Assembly: GCF_026646375.1 (NCBI RefSeq) | Contig: NZ_JAIPPU010000005.1 | Location: forward strand, 160,129 to 224,128 | Direction: 5' to 3' | Origin: Acetobacterium wieringae | GTDB taxonomy: Bacteria; Bacillota; Clostridia; Eubacteriales; Eubacteriaceae | Length of the DNA: 64,000 bases | Part shown: piece after piece, positions 18,254-26,110 of the stretch | Position numbering within the stretch: position 1 is the stretch's first letter | Layout: the number at the start of each line of letters is the position of its first letter | Notes under the pieces: model-generated | What the model was told of the DNA's origin: nothing | The model's input: only the letters and a program-made list of their open reading frames with translations | Databases searched by the model: none | Made by a program: the position numbers and the translations under genes

Positions 18254-18451
18254 CTAAACCACACTCCCTTCTAGAATAATTTTATGGTTAAGTAATTTTA
18301 CTTCTTTTAGTCTGCCTTAAACAATTTTTGTACCGCCTAATAAATTTGACAAAGTTAAGCTGCCATCGTTATTTGGCACAATATCCACCACGTAGTCTAT
18401 AATTTTCGTTTCTCCTTCAGAAGTAATCATAAAAGCTGAAGATTCACACAT
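18254..18451 (-). pseudogene. CooT-family (nickel-binding) protein interrupted by in-frame TAA
   Basis: From ATG at 18451, preceded by AAAGGAGG, the frame encodes MCESSAFMITSEGETKIIDY and continues to LTLSNLLGGTKIV, where TAA at 18317-18319 stops it after 44 residues. CooT proteins begin with Met-Cys, and this Cys2 is the nickel ligand. The frame continues without shift after the stop: GRLKEVKLLNHKIILEGSVV, ending at TAG 18254-18256, exactly what a CooT C-terminus looks like. A single nonsense change, or a sequencing error, thus splits a 65-codon gene. The 44-residue product keeps the Cys but lacks the last strands. CooT acts in nickel delivery to carbon monoxide dehydrogenase. Confidence 0.78.
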
Positions 18452-18482
18452 GTTCGTAGCCTCCTTTTATTTAATCGACGTT

Positions 18483-18517
18483 ATTCTAGCACAGACTGGC
18501 TCTTAACACAAGTTAAG
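18483..18517 (-). promoter_or_regulatory. Putative promoter and palindromic operator of the CooT/DUF3842 operon
   Basis: On the minus strand TAGAAT (18483-18488) lies 17 bp from TTGTGT (18506-18511). The -35 hexamer is embedded in the palindrome CTTAAC-ACAA-GTTAAG at 18502-18517, a plausible repressor site. The -35 is weak, which would suit activation or tight control. Confidence 0.5.
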
Positions 18518-18565
18518 GGCAAATTTGCTTATTTGAATGCTAATCATTCTTGTTTTTATATCTCT

Positions 18566-19321
18566 CTAAAAAACAGAGTCAATCAGTTTTTTCGTATAGT
18601 CTTCTTTGGGATACCTGATGATTTCATCCGGGGTTCCCTGTTCAACAATGCTACCGTTATGCATCACCATCACCCGGTCGCAGATCTCCTGAACCAGAGC
18701 CAGATCATGGCTGATGAACAAATAAGACATGCCGAGATCTTTTTTTAAACATTTGAGCATTTTGATAATCTGGGCTTGGACTGTTACATCCAGCGCACTG
18801 GTGGCTTCGTCACAAATCAGTAAGCTTGGCTTGATGGCAATCGCTCTTGCAATCGACGCGCGCTGGCATTCCCCACCACTGACCTGGTGGGGGTAACGTT
18901 CGGCGAATGTTTTGTTCAAACCACAGATTTCGAGATATTCCCGAGCTTTGGCTTTAGCTTCTCGTCTGCCTATTCCCTGGTTGATCAGGCTTTCCATAAT
19001 ACCTTCTCCCAGTTTAATTCTGGGGTTGAAGGAATCCACCGGCATTTGAAAAACCATTTGAATCTGCTGATAGACCGATCTCAACGCTTTACCACTCACC
19101 CTGGTAATCGCCCAGTCATTGAGACAAATCTCCCCTTCATCCACAGCTTCTAGGCGGGTGACCATTTTGGCAATGGTGCTTTTACCGCAGCCACTTTCGC
19201 CAACCAGACCGAGACATTCCCCTGAATTGATCTCAAAACTCACGTTATTTACAGCTTGAACCATTTCTTTGTCATGCTTATATGCTTTTTTTAGATGTTT
19301 GACTTCTAACACTGCACTCAT
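18566..19321 (-). CDS. nikE: Nickel/peptide ABC importer ATPase (NikE/OppF type)
   Basis: A 251-residue OppF/NikE-type ABC ATPase with Walker A GESGCGKST, signature VSGGECQRA, Walker B LLICDEATSALD and YLFISHDLALVQEICDRVMV. It is shorter than many OppF proteins and lacks the long C-terminal oligopeptide-binding zinc-finger-like extension, as is usual for nickel-type systems. It works with the NikD-like ATPase encoded directly upstream. The operon order is nikB-C-A-D-E. Nickel as the substrate is inferred from the CooT-family gene and the InrS-like sensor nearby, because oligopeptide transport has the same architecture. Confidence 0.85.
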   Translation of the reverse strand: MSAVLEVKHLKKAYKHDKEMVQAVNNVSFEINSGECLGLVGESGCGKSTIAKMVTRLEAVDEGEICLNDWAITRVSGKALRSVYQQIQMVFQMPVDSFNPRIKLGEGIMESLINQGIGRREAKAKAREYLEICGLNKTFAERYPHQVSGGECQRASIARAIAIKPSLLICDEATSALDVTVQAQIIKMLKCLKKDLGMSYLFISHDLALVQEICDRVMVMHNGSIVEQGTPDEIIRYPKEDYTKKLIDSVF

Positions 19322-19325
19322 GAAA

Positions 19326-20111
19326 TTATCTCCTTCTGATTCGCGGTACAGCCTGAATCAATTGTCTTGTATATTGTTCCTGAGGATAGTCAATCACATC
19401 CCGGGTCTTTCCGTATTCTACCAATTGTCCCTGACACATCACCGCCACCTTGTCGGCCATATAAGAAACCACCCCAATATTATGGGTAACAATGGCTATA
19501 GCCGTTCCAAACTCATCCCGCAGCTTCATCATTTCGCGGATGACCTGGGCCTGAACGGTTACGTCTAGAGCCGAAGTGGGTTCGTCAGCAAACAGCATAT
19601 CTGGCTCCAGCATCATGGCCATAACAATACCAACTCGTTGATTCATTCCCCCGGATAATTCAAAGGGGTAGCTATTCAGGATCCGGTCACTGTCGTTCAA
19701 ATTGATCTTTTCAAACAGCGTTTTGGCTCTTTGATCGACCTCTTTATGATCTTTAAAACCATGCTGTTCCATGGTTTCGTAAAGTTGATCACGAATGGTT
19801 CGGATCGAGCACAAGGCACTTCCACAATTTTGGAAGATTATACCCATTTCCGGCCCTCGGAGCGCTCTGATTTTTTCTGCATTCATATTTAGAATATTAT
19901 GCCCTTTATAAAAAATGTCGCCCTGATTAACTAAACCGGTGGGGTCCAGAAGACCCATCGCAGCTTTGATCAGAGTACTCTTTCCACTGCCGGATTCACC
20001 CACAATCCCAAGTATTTCACCTTGTTCTATTTTAAGATTAATATTATTAACCACGGGCTGGTCACCATATGATATGTCTACATTTTGAAAAGCCAATAAT
20101 GGTTCGATCAT
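19326..20111 (-). CDS. nikD: Nickel/peptide ABC importer ATPase (NikD/OppD type)
   Basis: A 261-residue ABC ATPase starting MIEPLLAFQNVDISYG at ATG 20111, which has an AAGGAAG ribosome-binding site six bases upstream. An in-frame TTG at 20138 has no such support. Walker A is GESGSGKST, the signature region reads LSGGMNQRV, and Walker B is DMLFADEPTSALD. It pairs with NikE to power the membrane subunits NikB and NikC. The gene follows the binding-protein gene and ends four bases before nikE starts. Confidence 0.85.
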   Translation of the reverse strand: MIEPLLAFQNVDISYGDQPVVNNINLKIEQGEILGIVGESGSGKSTLIKAAMGLLDPTGLVNQGDIFYKGHNILNMNAEKIRALRGPEMGIIFQNCGSALCSIRTIRDQLYETMEQHGFKDHKEVDQRAKTLFEKINLNDSDRILNSYPFELSGGMNQRVGIVMAMMLEPDMLFADEPTSALDVTVQAQVIREMMKLRDEFGTAIAIVTHNIGVVSYMADKVAVMCQGQLVEYGKTRDVIDYPQEQYTRQLIQAVPRIRRR

Positions 20112-20138
20112 AATAACTTCCTTTTGTCTGGATATCAA

Positions 20139-21695
20139 TTACTCATTGATATCCAGGTCGGCGGTGATTTCATAATAATCGGATGGGTGGGCAGTAAAAC
20201 CGGTCACCCCTTTTTTCATCACAAAGGACATTTTTAAATGTGATGCATAAATATAGGCATTATCATCAATTACCTGCTGGGCAATCTGTACCGCCAGATC
20301 CCCTCGTTTCTCCTTGTCAAATTCTGTCCGCAACTGGGCCACCAATTGTTCAACCTTATCATTATGGTAGTGCCCACGGTTGTAGTCAGAACCATCCACC
20401 ACATGAGTTGTGAAATAGTATTGAGGATCTCCGGTGGGTGCGGTTACAAAGGCATTGGCAAAAACATCATAGTCTCCAGCTTTCAGGAAATCTTTGTAAC
20501 TATCGGTGGCATTGACCTGAACATCGATTCCCGCTTGTTTGTAAGTTGCCTGAACGGATTCTGCCAATAGTGGCAGTTCCTGACGCGAAGTATAAGTCAG
20601 CCATTTGATCGACAATTTCTGACCGTCTTTTTCTCGAATGCCGTCACCGTCAGTATCAATCCAACTGGCCGCCTCCAGCACCTTCTTGGCACCTTCAATA
20701 TCATAGGTCGCTGCTTTAACAGCATCTCCCCCGAATGAGAAATTGGCTGGGAATGGTCCGATGGCCGGTGTTCCGTTGCCCTGTAGTAAAACGCTGGTGA
20801 ATCCATCCTTATCCATACTCATGGCCATCGCTTTACGAACTGCATCGTCTTTAATCACAGCCGAATTGTAATTCAAGCAGGCCTGATAAACCCGGGAAGT
20901 ATTAGTTGAACTGATGGTATAATCGTCATTATTCTGAAACAGCTGCAGACTGGCATAAGGCAGACCTTGGGTGGCGTCGATTTCGCCGCTTTGCATAGCC
21001 ATGGTCAAGGTGTCACCGTCGGTGATGCTCTTCACATTAACAGTTCCTACATGAGGTTTTCCACCCCAGTAATCCATATTTGCTGTCAAATTAATTTCGG
21101 TGTCAGTGACGTTTTTAGCCACGTAGGGACCTGTTCCCACCACATTTTTATCGGCTGATACGCCGGCTTCCATATCAATAATAGCGCCGTAGGGATCACA
21201 AAGGTAGTTAACCAAACCCGGCACCTTATTTTCAGAAACGATGATAATACTTTGTCCATCGGCTGTGATCGATTTGATCTGCAAATCCTTTGGTGCCCGG
21301 TCATGTTTGGCAATCAGATCTTCAAGACAGGCTTTTACCGATTCCCCGGTCATTTTCTTACCATTCGAAAATTTAACGTCATCTCGCAAATTAATTTTCA
21401 CTGTATATTCATCGATCTGTTCATAGTCTTTTGCCAGCCAGGGTTCCAGTTCCATGGATTCATTAAACTTAAATAAGGTTTCCCCGACGCCATACCGAAC
21501 TGTCGACCAACCGCTGTAACCTTCATGGGGATTTAAACCGGCATTTCCCATGGCCACCCCATAAGCGGTTGTGCCATAATTAAAAACCTTTTCCTCAGCG
21601 CTTTTTCCGCTGGTTGCTGATCCGCAGCCGGTCAACATCCCGGCAACCATTACCCCTGTCAATAATAACGTCAACATTTTGCTTTTCTTTTTCAT
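20139..21695 (-). CDS. nikA: Nickel/peptide-binding lipoprotein (NikA/SBP_bac_5 type)
   Basis: A 518-residue extracytoplasmic binding protein of the SBP_bac_5 family. The lipoprotein signal ends MLTGC (lipobox Cys about 25). Family blocks follow: VRYGVGETLFKFNESMELEPWLA, LRDDVKFSNGKKMTGESV, VVGTGPYV and LNYNSAVIKDDAVRKAMAMS, quoted in parts. The protein would bind a nickel chelate or peptide at the cell surface and deliver it to NikB/C. It overlaps nikC by four bases (ATGA). NikA-type proteins usually bind Ni through a small organic chelator or opine metallophore; the ligand here is unknown. Confidence 0.85.
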   Translation of the reverse strand: MKKKSKMLTLLLTGVMVAGMLTGCGSATSGKSAEEKVFNYGTTAYGVAMGNAGLNPHEGYSGWSTVRYGVGETLFKFNESMELEPWLAKDYEQIDEYTVKINLRDDVKFSNGKKMTGESVKACLEDLIAKHDRAPKDLQIKSITADGQSIIIVSENKVPGLVNYLCDPYGAIIDMEAGVSADKNVVGTGPYVAKNVTDTEINLTANMDYWGGKPHVGTVNVKSITDGDTLTMAMQSGEIDATQGLPYASLQLFQNNDDYTISSTNTSRVYQACLNYNSAVIKDDAVRKAMAMSMDKDGFTSVLLQGNGTPAIGPFPANFSFGGDAVKAATYDIEGAKKVLEAASWIDTDGDGIREKDGQKLSIKWLTYTSRQELPLLAESVQATYKQAGIDVQVNATDSYKDFLKAGDYDVFANAFVTAPTGDPQYYFTTHVVDGSDYNRGHYHNDKVEQLVAQLRTEFDKEKRGDLAVQIAQQVIDDNAYIYASHLKMSFVMKKGVTGFTAHPSDYYEITADLDINE

Positions 21696-22576
21696 TTTTT
21701 CCTCCAGTTTCCACTTCTTTTTGTTTTGGGATCCAGCACATCACGAACAGTATCCCCCAGTAAGTTAAATAACATCACTGTTATAAAAATAGCACAGCCA
21801 GGTGCTAGAATTACCCAAGGGGCAGTTTGGAGCATACTCCGCCCATCACTCATCATTGAACCCCACTCTGCAATCGGTGGCATGGCACCTAATCCTAAAA
21901 AGGACAAACCGGCCAATTCCATCATCATGGTACCAATATCCAGGGTAGCCGTCACCAGAATCGGACCGGTTATATTGGGCAAAATATGTTTAAAGACAAT
22001 TTTCAGGGGCCCTGATCCACTGAGTTTAGCCGCAGCAATATAAGGCATGGTTTTAACGGATAAAGCCTGACCTCTGGCCAACCTTGCAAATTTTGGCCAG
22101 GAAATGCAGGCTAGGGCCACCACGGCATTGTTGATTCCACCACCTAATACCCCAGCCACCGCAATGGCGAAAACCATGCCGGGAAAAGCCAGAAAAACAT
22201 CGGATATCCGCATGATCAAAGAATCGATTTTTCCGCCCTTGTACCCGCAAAATATTCCAACCAGGGTTCCAAACACAGTAATAATTCCGACCAGTAACAG
22301 AGCAGCGTAAATGGTGGTTTGGGCCCCCATAACCACCCGAGATAGCATATCTCGACCATAGCGATCCGTGCCAAACGGGTGTTCAGCGCTGGGCGGCTGA
22401 AGGGCGTTCATCAGATCCTGTGCACACGGGTCATAGGGTACAATCTGTGGGGCAAAAGCAGCAACGAGGAGTAAAAGAATAACCAGGATCAAAAAAACAT
22501 AGAATTTCATCATGGTACAGTCTTTTTTTTTCCTATGCACTCTAACCGTAATCGAATTAATGATTGTTGATTCCAT
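21692..22576 (-). CDS. nikC: Nickel/peptide ABC importer permease (NikC/OppC type)
   Basis: A 294-residue permease whose ATG has an AGGAGG site lying inside the end of nikB. Landmarks are PPSAEHPFGTDRYGRDMLSRV, the standard OppC/NikC motif after the first helix, and the EAA loop region ARLARGQALSVKTMPYIAAA followed by a conserved Gly. It has about six helices. It forms the channel with NikB, encoded four bases upstream. The final block LGDTVRDVLDPKTKR is the usual OppC/DppC C-terminus. Confidence 0.87.
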   Translation of the reverse strand: MESTIINSITVRVHRKKKDCTMMKFYVFLILVILLLLVAAFAPQIVPYDPCAQDLMNALQPPSAEHPFGTDRYGRDMLSRVVMGAQTTIYAALLLVGIITVFGTLVGIFCGYKGGKIDSLIMRISDVFLAFPGMVFAIAVAGVLGGGINNAVVALACISWPKFARLARGQALSVKTMPYIAAAKLSGSGPLKIVFKHILPNITGPILVTATLDIGTMMMELAGLSFLGLGAMPPIAEWGSMMSDGRSMLQTAPWVILAPGCAIFITVMLFNLLGDTVRDVLDPKTKRSGNWRKK

Positions 22577-22579
22577 AGA

Positions 22580-23521
22580 TCAAACCTCCTGTTCCAGACG
22601 AATCCGGGGATCCAGATAATGATAGAGAATATCCGTGATGAGATTAACTATCACGTAAATGAGTGCCATCCAGATAACATACGCCTGGATCATGGGATAA
22701 TCTCGCATCATGATAGAATCCACTGCCAATTTGCCCACGCCATCCCACATAAAAATGGATTCAACAATGGCGGTTCCTCCTAAAAGTGACCCGATCGATA
22801 ATGCCAACAGGGTGACAATGGTGAGCATCGAGGCCTTTAACACGCTGGCATATAACACAACCGGCTCCTTTATCCCTCTTGCTCTGGCACCGAGAACATA
22901 GTCTTTATTCAATTCTTCCAGCACCGTGGTCCGCACTTGCCGGGTGTACTTAGAAGCCATGGCAATTGCCAATGTCAGTGTTGGAAGAACAATCGACTTC
23001 CAACCTCCCCCGCTTCCCATGACTGGGAACAACTTCAGTCTCAGAGCCAGAAAATAAATAAGTAAAAGTGAAACAAAAAAACCCGGCAGAGAATTCCCGA
23101 TAAAGCTGAAAAAACGAATCAGGTAATCGGTGAAACGATTTTGCCTTACCGCTGACAGAATTCCAAAAGGAATCGCAACCAACACCGTTAAGAGGATGGA
23201 AGTAAGTGTCAAGGCAATAGTTGCCGGTAATTTGGAAATATAAGTTTCAAAAACCGGCTTATTTGAAATATAAGAAACCCCCATATCTCCGGTGATCATC
23301 CCGCCCAACCATGTAGTATATTGAATAACGAATGGTTGATCCAGTCCCAGTTCAGCCCGTTTTTCAGCTTTAATCTGTTCCGATACGGCGCCGCTGGCAT
23401 TATCATAAAGGGCATCCACCGCATCGCCTGCGGCGGTTTGCATTAAGGTAAATGACAACAGCGTGATCCCCAGAATAATAGGAATCAGTTGCAGCAGTCG
23501 TTTTCCAATATATTTTTTCAT
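22580..23521 (-). CDS. nikB: Nickel/peptide ABC importer permease (NikB/OppB type)
   Basis: A 313-residue permease beginning MKKYIGKRLLQLIPIILGIT, the conserved OppB/DppB/NikB N-terminus. It contains ELGLDQPFVIQYTTWL, SIGSLLGGTAIVESIFMWDG and the C-terminal LYHYLDPRIRL. It has about six helices. It is the first gene of the nik operon, separated from the upstream LysR gene by a terminator at 23581-23618, so its promoter should lie within about 60 bp of its start. Confidence 0.87.
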   Translation of the reverse strand: MKKYIGKRLLQLIPIILGITLLSFTLMQTAAGDAVDALYDNASGAVSEQIKAEKRAELGLDQPFVIQYTTWLGGMITGDMGVSYISNKPVFETYISKLPATIALTLTSILLTVLVAIPFGILSAVRQNRFTDYLIRFFSFIGNSLPGFFVSLLLIYFLALRLKLFPVMGSGGGWKSIVLPTLTLAIAMASKYTRQVRTTVLEELNKDYVLGARARGIKEPVVLYASVLKASMLTIVTLLALSIGSLLGGTAIVESIFMWDGVGKLAVDSIMMRDYPMIQAYVIWMALIYVIVNLITDILYHYLDPRIRLEQEV

Positions 23522-23580
23522 GTCGCATGACGCCTTTCTCTCATAGGTTGTATTCCCGTTCGTTATTCTACCATCAAAAA

Positions 23581-23618
23581 AATAGCTCTACAACCTCTCT
23601 GGGGGGTTATGAGCTATT
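23581..23618 (-). terminator. Intrinsic terminator between lysR gene and nik operon
   Basis: On the minus strand AATAGCTC...ACC and GGTTGT...GAGCTATT pair around a C/G-rich loop, followed by TTTTTTT. It ends transcription from the LysR gene just before nikB. Confidence 0.85.
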
Positions 23619-23676
23619 CCAATATAGCATACTTAATTATTCCATAACCATTTTTGTTCAATAAAAATCCTGATCT

Positions 23677-24591
23677 TTAGGGATTCAGATTCGCAGTAAT
23701 GAATTCAATAAATTTATTACCCCAATCACTGAGAACCTCGGATTTTCGGCGGATATAACCGAACATCACCACATTTTCCATTTCATAAAGCGGGATTCCA
23801 TTTAATTCCTTTTCATCGACACAATCGGTGATGTAGCCACTGCTGATGTTGGCCAGATCGGTGGTCTGGAGAAGTTGTTGCATCACACAATCACTGTTGG
23901 TAACCACTACATTTTTAAAGGATGACAACTCTTTTCCATTAGGATTTTTAATTTTCCAATAGTTATTGAGATCAAACTCATCTTCATAACACTGAACCAA
24001 CTTCATATCTTTTAAATCCGCTTCTTCAATTCGCTTGGCGTGATACAGGGGATGTTCTTTTCCCAGATAAAGGACGACCTGGGTCTTTTTCAATTCCACA
24101 AATTCCAGATGATTTCTCGACAAGACATACTGAAATGCGGTGTTTTGGTTAGTCATCACATAAACAAATCCGATCTCATCCTGACAGCTGGCAACCCGTT
24201 TGATAATCTCTTCCACACTAGCTGAAAACAATTGAAAATGAAGCCGTTCCACATGAAATTGATTATAAAATTCGGCAAAGGCATCGGCAATCCAGGCACT
24301 GGGGTTACTGGATATCTTAAGCTGTTCAATTTTATCCGTTTGTGAAAATGATGAAAGCATTTCAATACTTTCAATTGCTTTGCATGCGTATTCATAAACG
24401 TGTTTCCCTTTGGTTGAGAGGAGAATACCTCTACTTTTTCGTATAAAAAGATCAAAACCCAGGTGGTCCTCCAACGCTTTTATTGCTTTACTTACGTTAG
24501 GTTGGGTTGTATACAATATTTCTGCCGCTTTGCTGAATGAGCCCACATCGGCACTGACTACAAAATACTTTAATTGTTTTAACTCTATCAT
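23677..24591 (-). CDS. LysR-family transcriptional regulator
   Basis: The start is taken at ATG 24591, preceded by GAGGG; an in-frame ATG 13 codons further upstream lacks a ribosome-binding site. The product (304 residues) opens MIELKQLKYFVVSADVGSFS with the winged helix-turn-helix continuing KAAEILYTTQPNVSKAIKALE. The rest is a LysR co-inducer domain. It lies between a deacylase gene and nikB on the same strand, so it is a candidate regulator of nickel or peptide import. LysR proteins are not classical nickel sensors, so it may respond to a chelator or metabolite. Confidence 0.88.
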   Translation of the reverse strand: MIELKQLKYFVVSADVGSFSKAAEILYTTQPNVSKAIKALEDHLGFDLFIRKSRGILLSTKGKHVYEYACKAIESIEMLSSFSQTDKIEQLKISSNPSAWIADAFAEFYNQFHVERLHFQLFSASVEEIIKRVASCQDEIGFVYVMTNQNTAFQYVLSRNHLEFVELKKTQVVLYLGKEHPLYHAKRIEEADLKDMKLVQCYEDEFDLNNYWKIKNPNGKELSSFKNVVVTNSDCVMQQLLQTTDLANISSGYITDCVDEKELNGIPLYEMENVVMFGYIRRKSEVLSDWGNKFIEFITANLNP

Positions 24592-24686
24592 ATCTGAAAC
24601 CCTCAAATACTGACTATTCTTTATGCTCATGATTACTTCGCTTTCTTGCTATTCCATGCTGTTGTTTTCTTGAAAAACCACTATTT

Positions 24687-25643
24687 CTAACGATTGATTT
24701 TTCCATAAGTAATCATTGATCCATTTCTAATAATACACAGTGAACTCACCTGATATAAAATGATCCCATTACTTTTTGCCCTGCAGGTTTGCAGCGTATT
24801 TCCAAAATAGTCTTTGATCACACCCAACACTTCCCCGATTTTAATCCGGTCTCCTACCTGTTTGCATGGATACCAGCAACCGGTAGCTGACGCATTTTCA
24901 TAACAAACATTTGTGACCTCAACCGGTCGATGATTATTGATTTTCACTTTACCTTCCAACACACTAAGGTGTCTTAAGACATTTTTCACGTCTTCTTTAT
25001 ACAATTCAATTTCTGGCTCTGTCCATCGCGCTTCTCCGCCTCGTTCAATCAGAATGCTGGGAATCCCACAGGTACCTGCATAATTGTAGAGACCTCCAGT
25101 TGATATAAATGACTGAACCATGAATGGTACATTTACCTTTTCTGCCATGGCCTTTGATTCCTTCACCACATTCATCTCAGCAGCACCTACATAATAAACA
25201 TAGGGCGTCAAAGTTTCATACCCATCTCCGGCATGAAGATCAATCAAGAAATCTGTCTGACCTTCTAGTACAGTAGCAATGAAATTACTGATCTTGTCTC
25301 CTTCAGTTCCATTGGGATCCCCCGGAAAAATACGATTCAGGTTTTTCCCATCCTCAGCTACCACACTCATCGTTCGATTTTCGAAACCGCTAATATTTAA
25401 TGGATGAATGATGATTATATTCCCCGCAACGTGTACAGGCAAGAATTCCTGGGCTAATTGAATGGCTGTTTCAATCCCAGTATATTCGGAATTATGAACA
25501 CCACTGGTTATTAAAACCGTTTTTCCTGCTGATTCACCTGCAATTAAGGTAATGGGTATCTCTATATTTGTTCCGGGTATTGATACATAACCACTTGATT
25601 TTTCGCCTCTCTTTGCAACAATACTTCCTATTTTCAACTGCAT
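24687..25643 (-). CDS. Succinylglutamate desuccinylase/aspartoacylase-family metallohydrolase
   Basis: A 318-residue M14-like zinc hydrolase of the AstE/AspA family. Zinc ligands are visible as H50 and E53 in TSGVHNSEYTG and H137 in FLIDLHAGDG, and the substrate Arg block reads NLNRIFPGDPNGTEGDK. These enzymes deacylate N-acyl amino acids. The substrate is unknown. The gene lies between the LysR regulator and the CsoR-family sensor beside a nickel-type ABC importer. A role in processing an imported metal-chelating amino-acid derivative is therefore possible, but this is inference. Confidence 0.85.
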   Translation of the reverse strand: MQLKIGSIVAKRGEKSSGYVSIPGTNIEIPITLIAGESAGKTVLITSGVHNSEYTGIETAIQLAQEFLPVHVAGNIIIIHPLNISGFENRTMSVVAEDGKNLNRIFPGDPNGTEGDKISNFIATVLEGQTDFLIDLHAGDGYETLTPYVYYVGAAEMNVVKESKAMAEKVNVPFMVQSFISTGGLYNYAGTCGIPSILIERGGEARWTEPEIELYKEDVKNVLRHLSVLEGKVKINNHRPVEVTNVCYENASATGCWYPCKQVGDRIKIGEVLGVIKDYFGNTLQTCRAKSNGIILYQVSSLCIIRNGSMITYGKINR

Positions 25644-25681
25644 CTTTTCTGTCTCCCAGGGTTAGTAAATTTTTTTATTAT

Positions 25682-26026
25682 TCACTTCATAAATTGGTCA
25701 ATGGCCTTGCGTAAATCGTCAAGAGCCTTCTGATTTCCATCTTCCACGGCACTGACAATACAATGCTCAATATGATCCTGGAGAATGATTTTGCCAGTAT
25801 TATTAATCGCTGATTTTACAGCAGATAGTTGAATTAATACTTCTGAGCAGTCCCTCCCGGACTCGACCATTTTGCGAATGGCTTCTAAATGTCCAGTAGC
25901 TTTTGATAAACGGTTTAAGATGGCTTTTGTATTGGTATGTTGATGCACCTGTTCTTGTTTTTCATTCGTGCTGTTTTCACGATTATAGCGATGATCTTCT
26001 TTATTAAATTTTTCTTTATTATTCAT
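25682..26026 (-). CDS. CsoR/RcnR-family metal sensor, InrS-like ligand set
   Basis: A 114-residue all-helical repressor. The core is KAILNRLSKATGHLEAIRKM followed by C60, then LQDHIEHC with H85 and C89. An N-terminal extension contributes H28 and H30. The spacings H28-C60-H85-C89 (32, 25, 4) equal those of the published nickel ligands of InrS (H21, C53, H78, C82). This favours Ni(II) sensing over Cu(I), although Cu sensors share the Cys-His-Cys part. The start has an AGAGG site. Location beside nickel import, deacylase and NikMN genes supports a nickel role. It presumably represses or controls metal genes nearby, with target sites not identified. Confidence 0.85.
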   Translation of the reverse strand: MNNKEKFNKEDHRYNRENSTNEKQEQVHQHTNTKAILNRLSKATGHLEAIRKMVESGRDCSEVLIQLSAVKSAINNTGKIILQDHIEHCIVSAVEDGNQKALDDLRKAIDQFMK

Positions 26027-26110
26027 TTAGTTCCTCTCAAAATGATTTTGTCTATATGGTCTCGAATTCTTGATAAATCATCTTCAACGCAAGAGTAATA
26101 ATCTCACTTT

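Noticed and set aside
18254..18451. Recoding (pyrrolysine or selenocysteine) of the internal stop in the CooT-family gene
   Set aside because: The stop is TAA. Pyrrolysine uses TAG and selenocysteine TGA, and no recoding element is visible.
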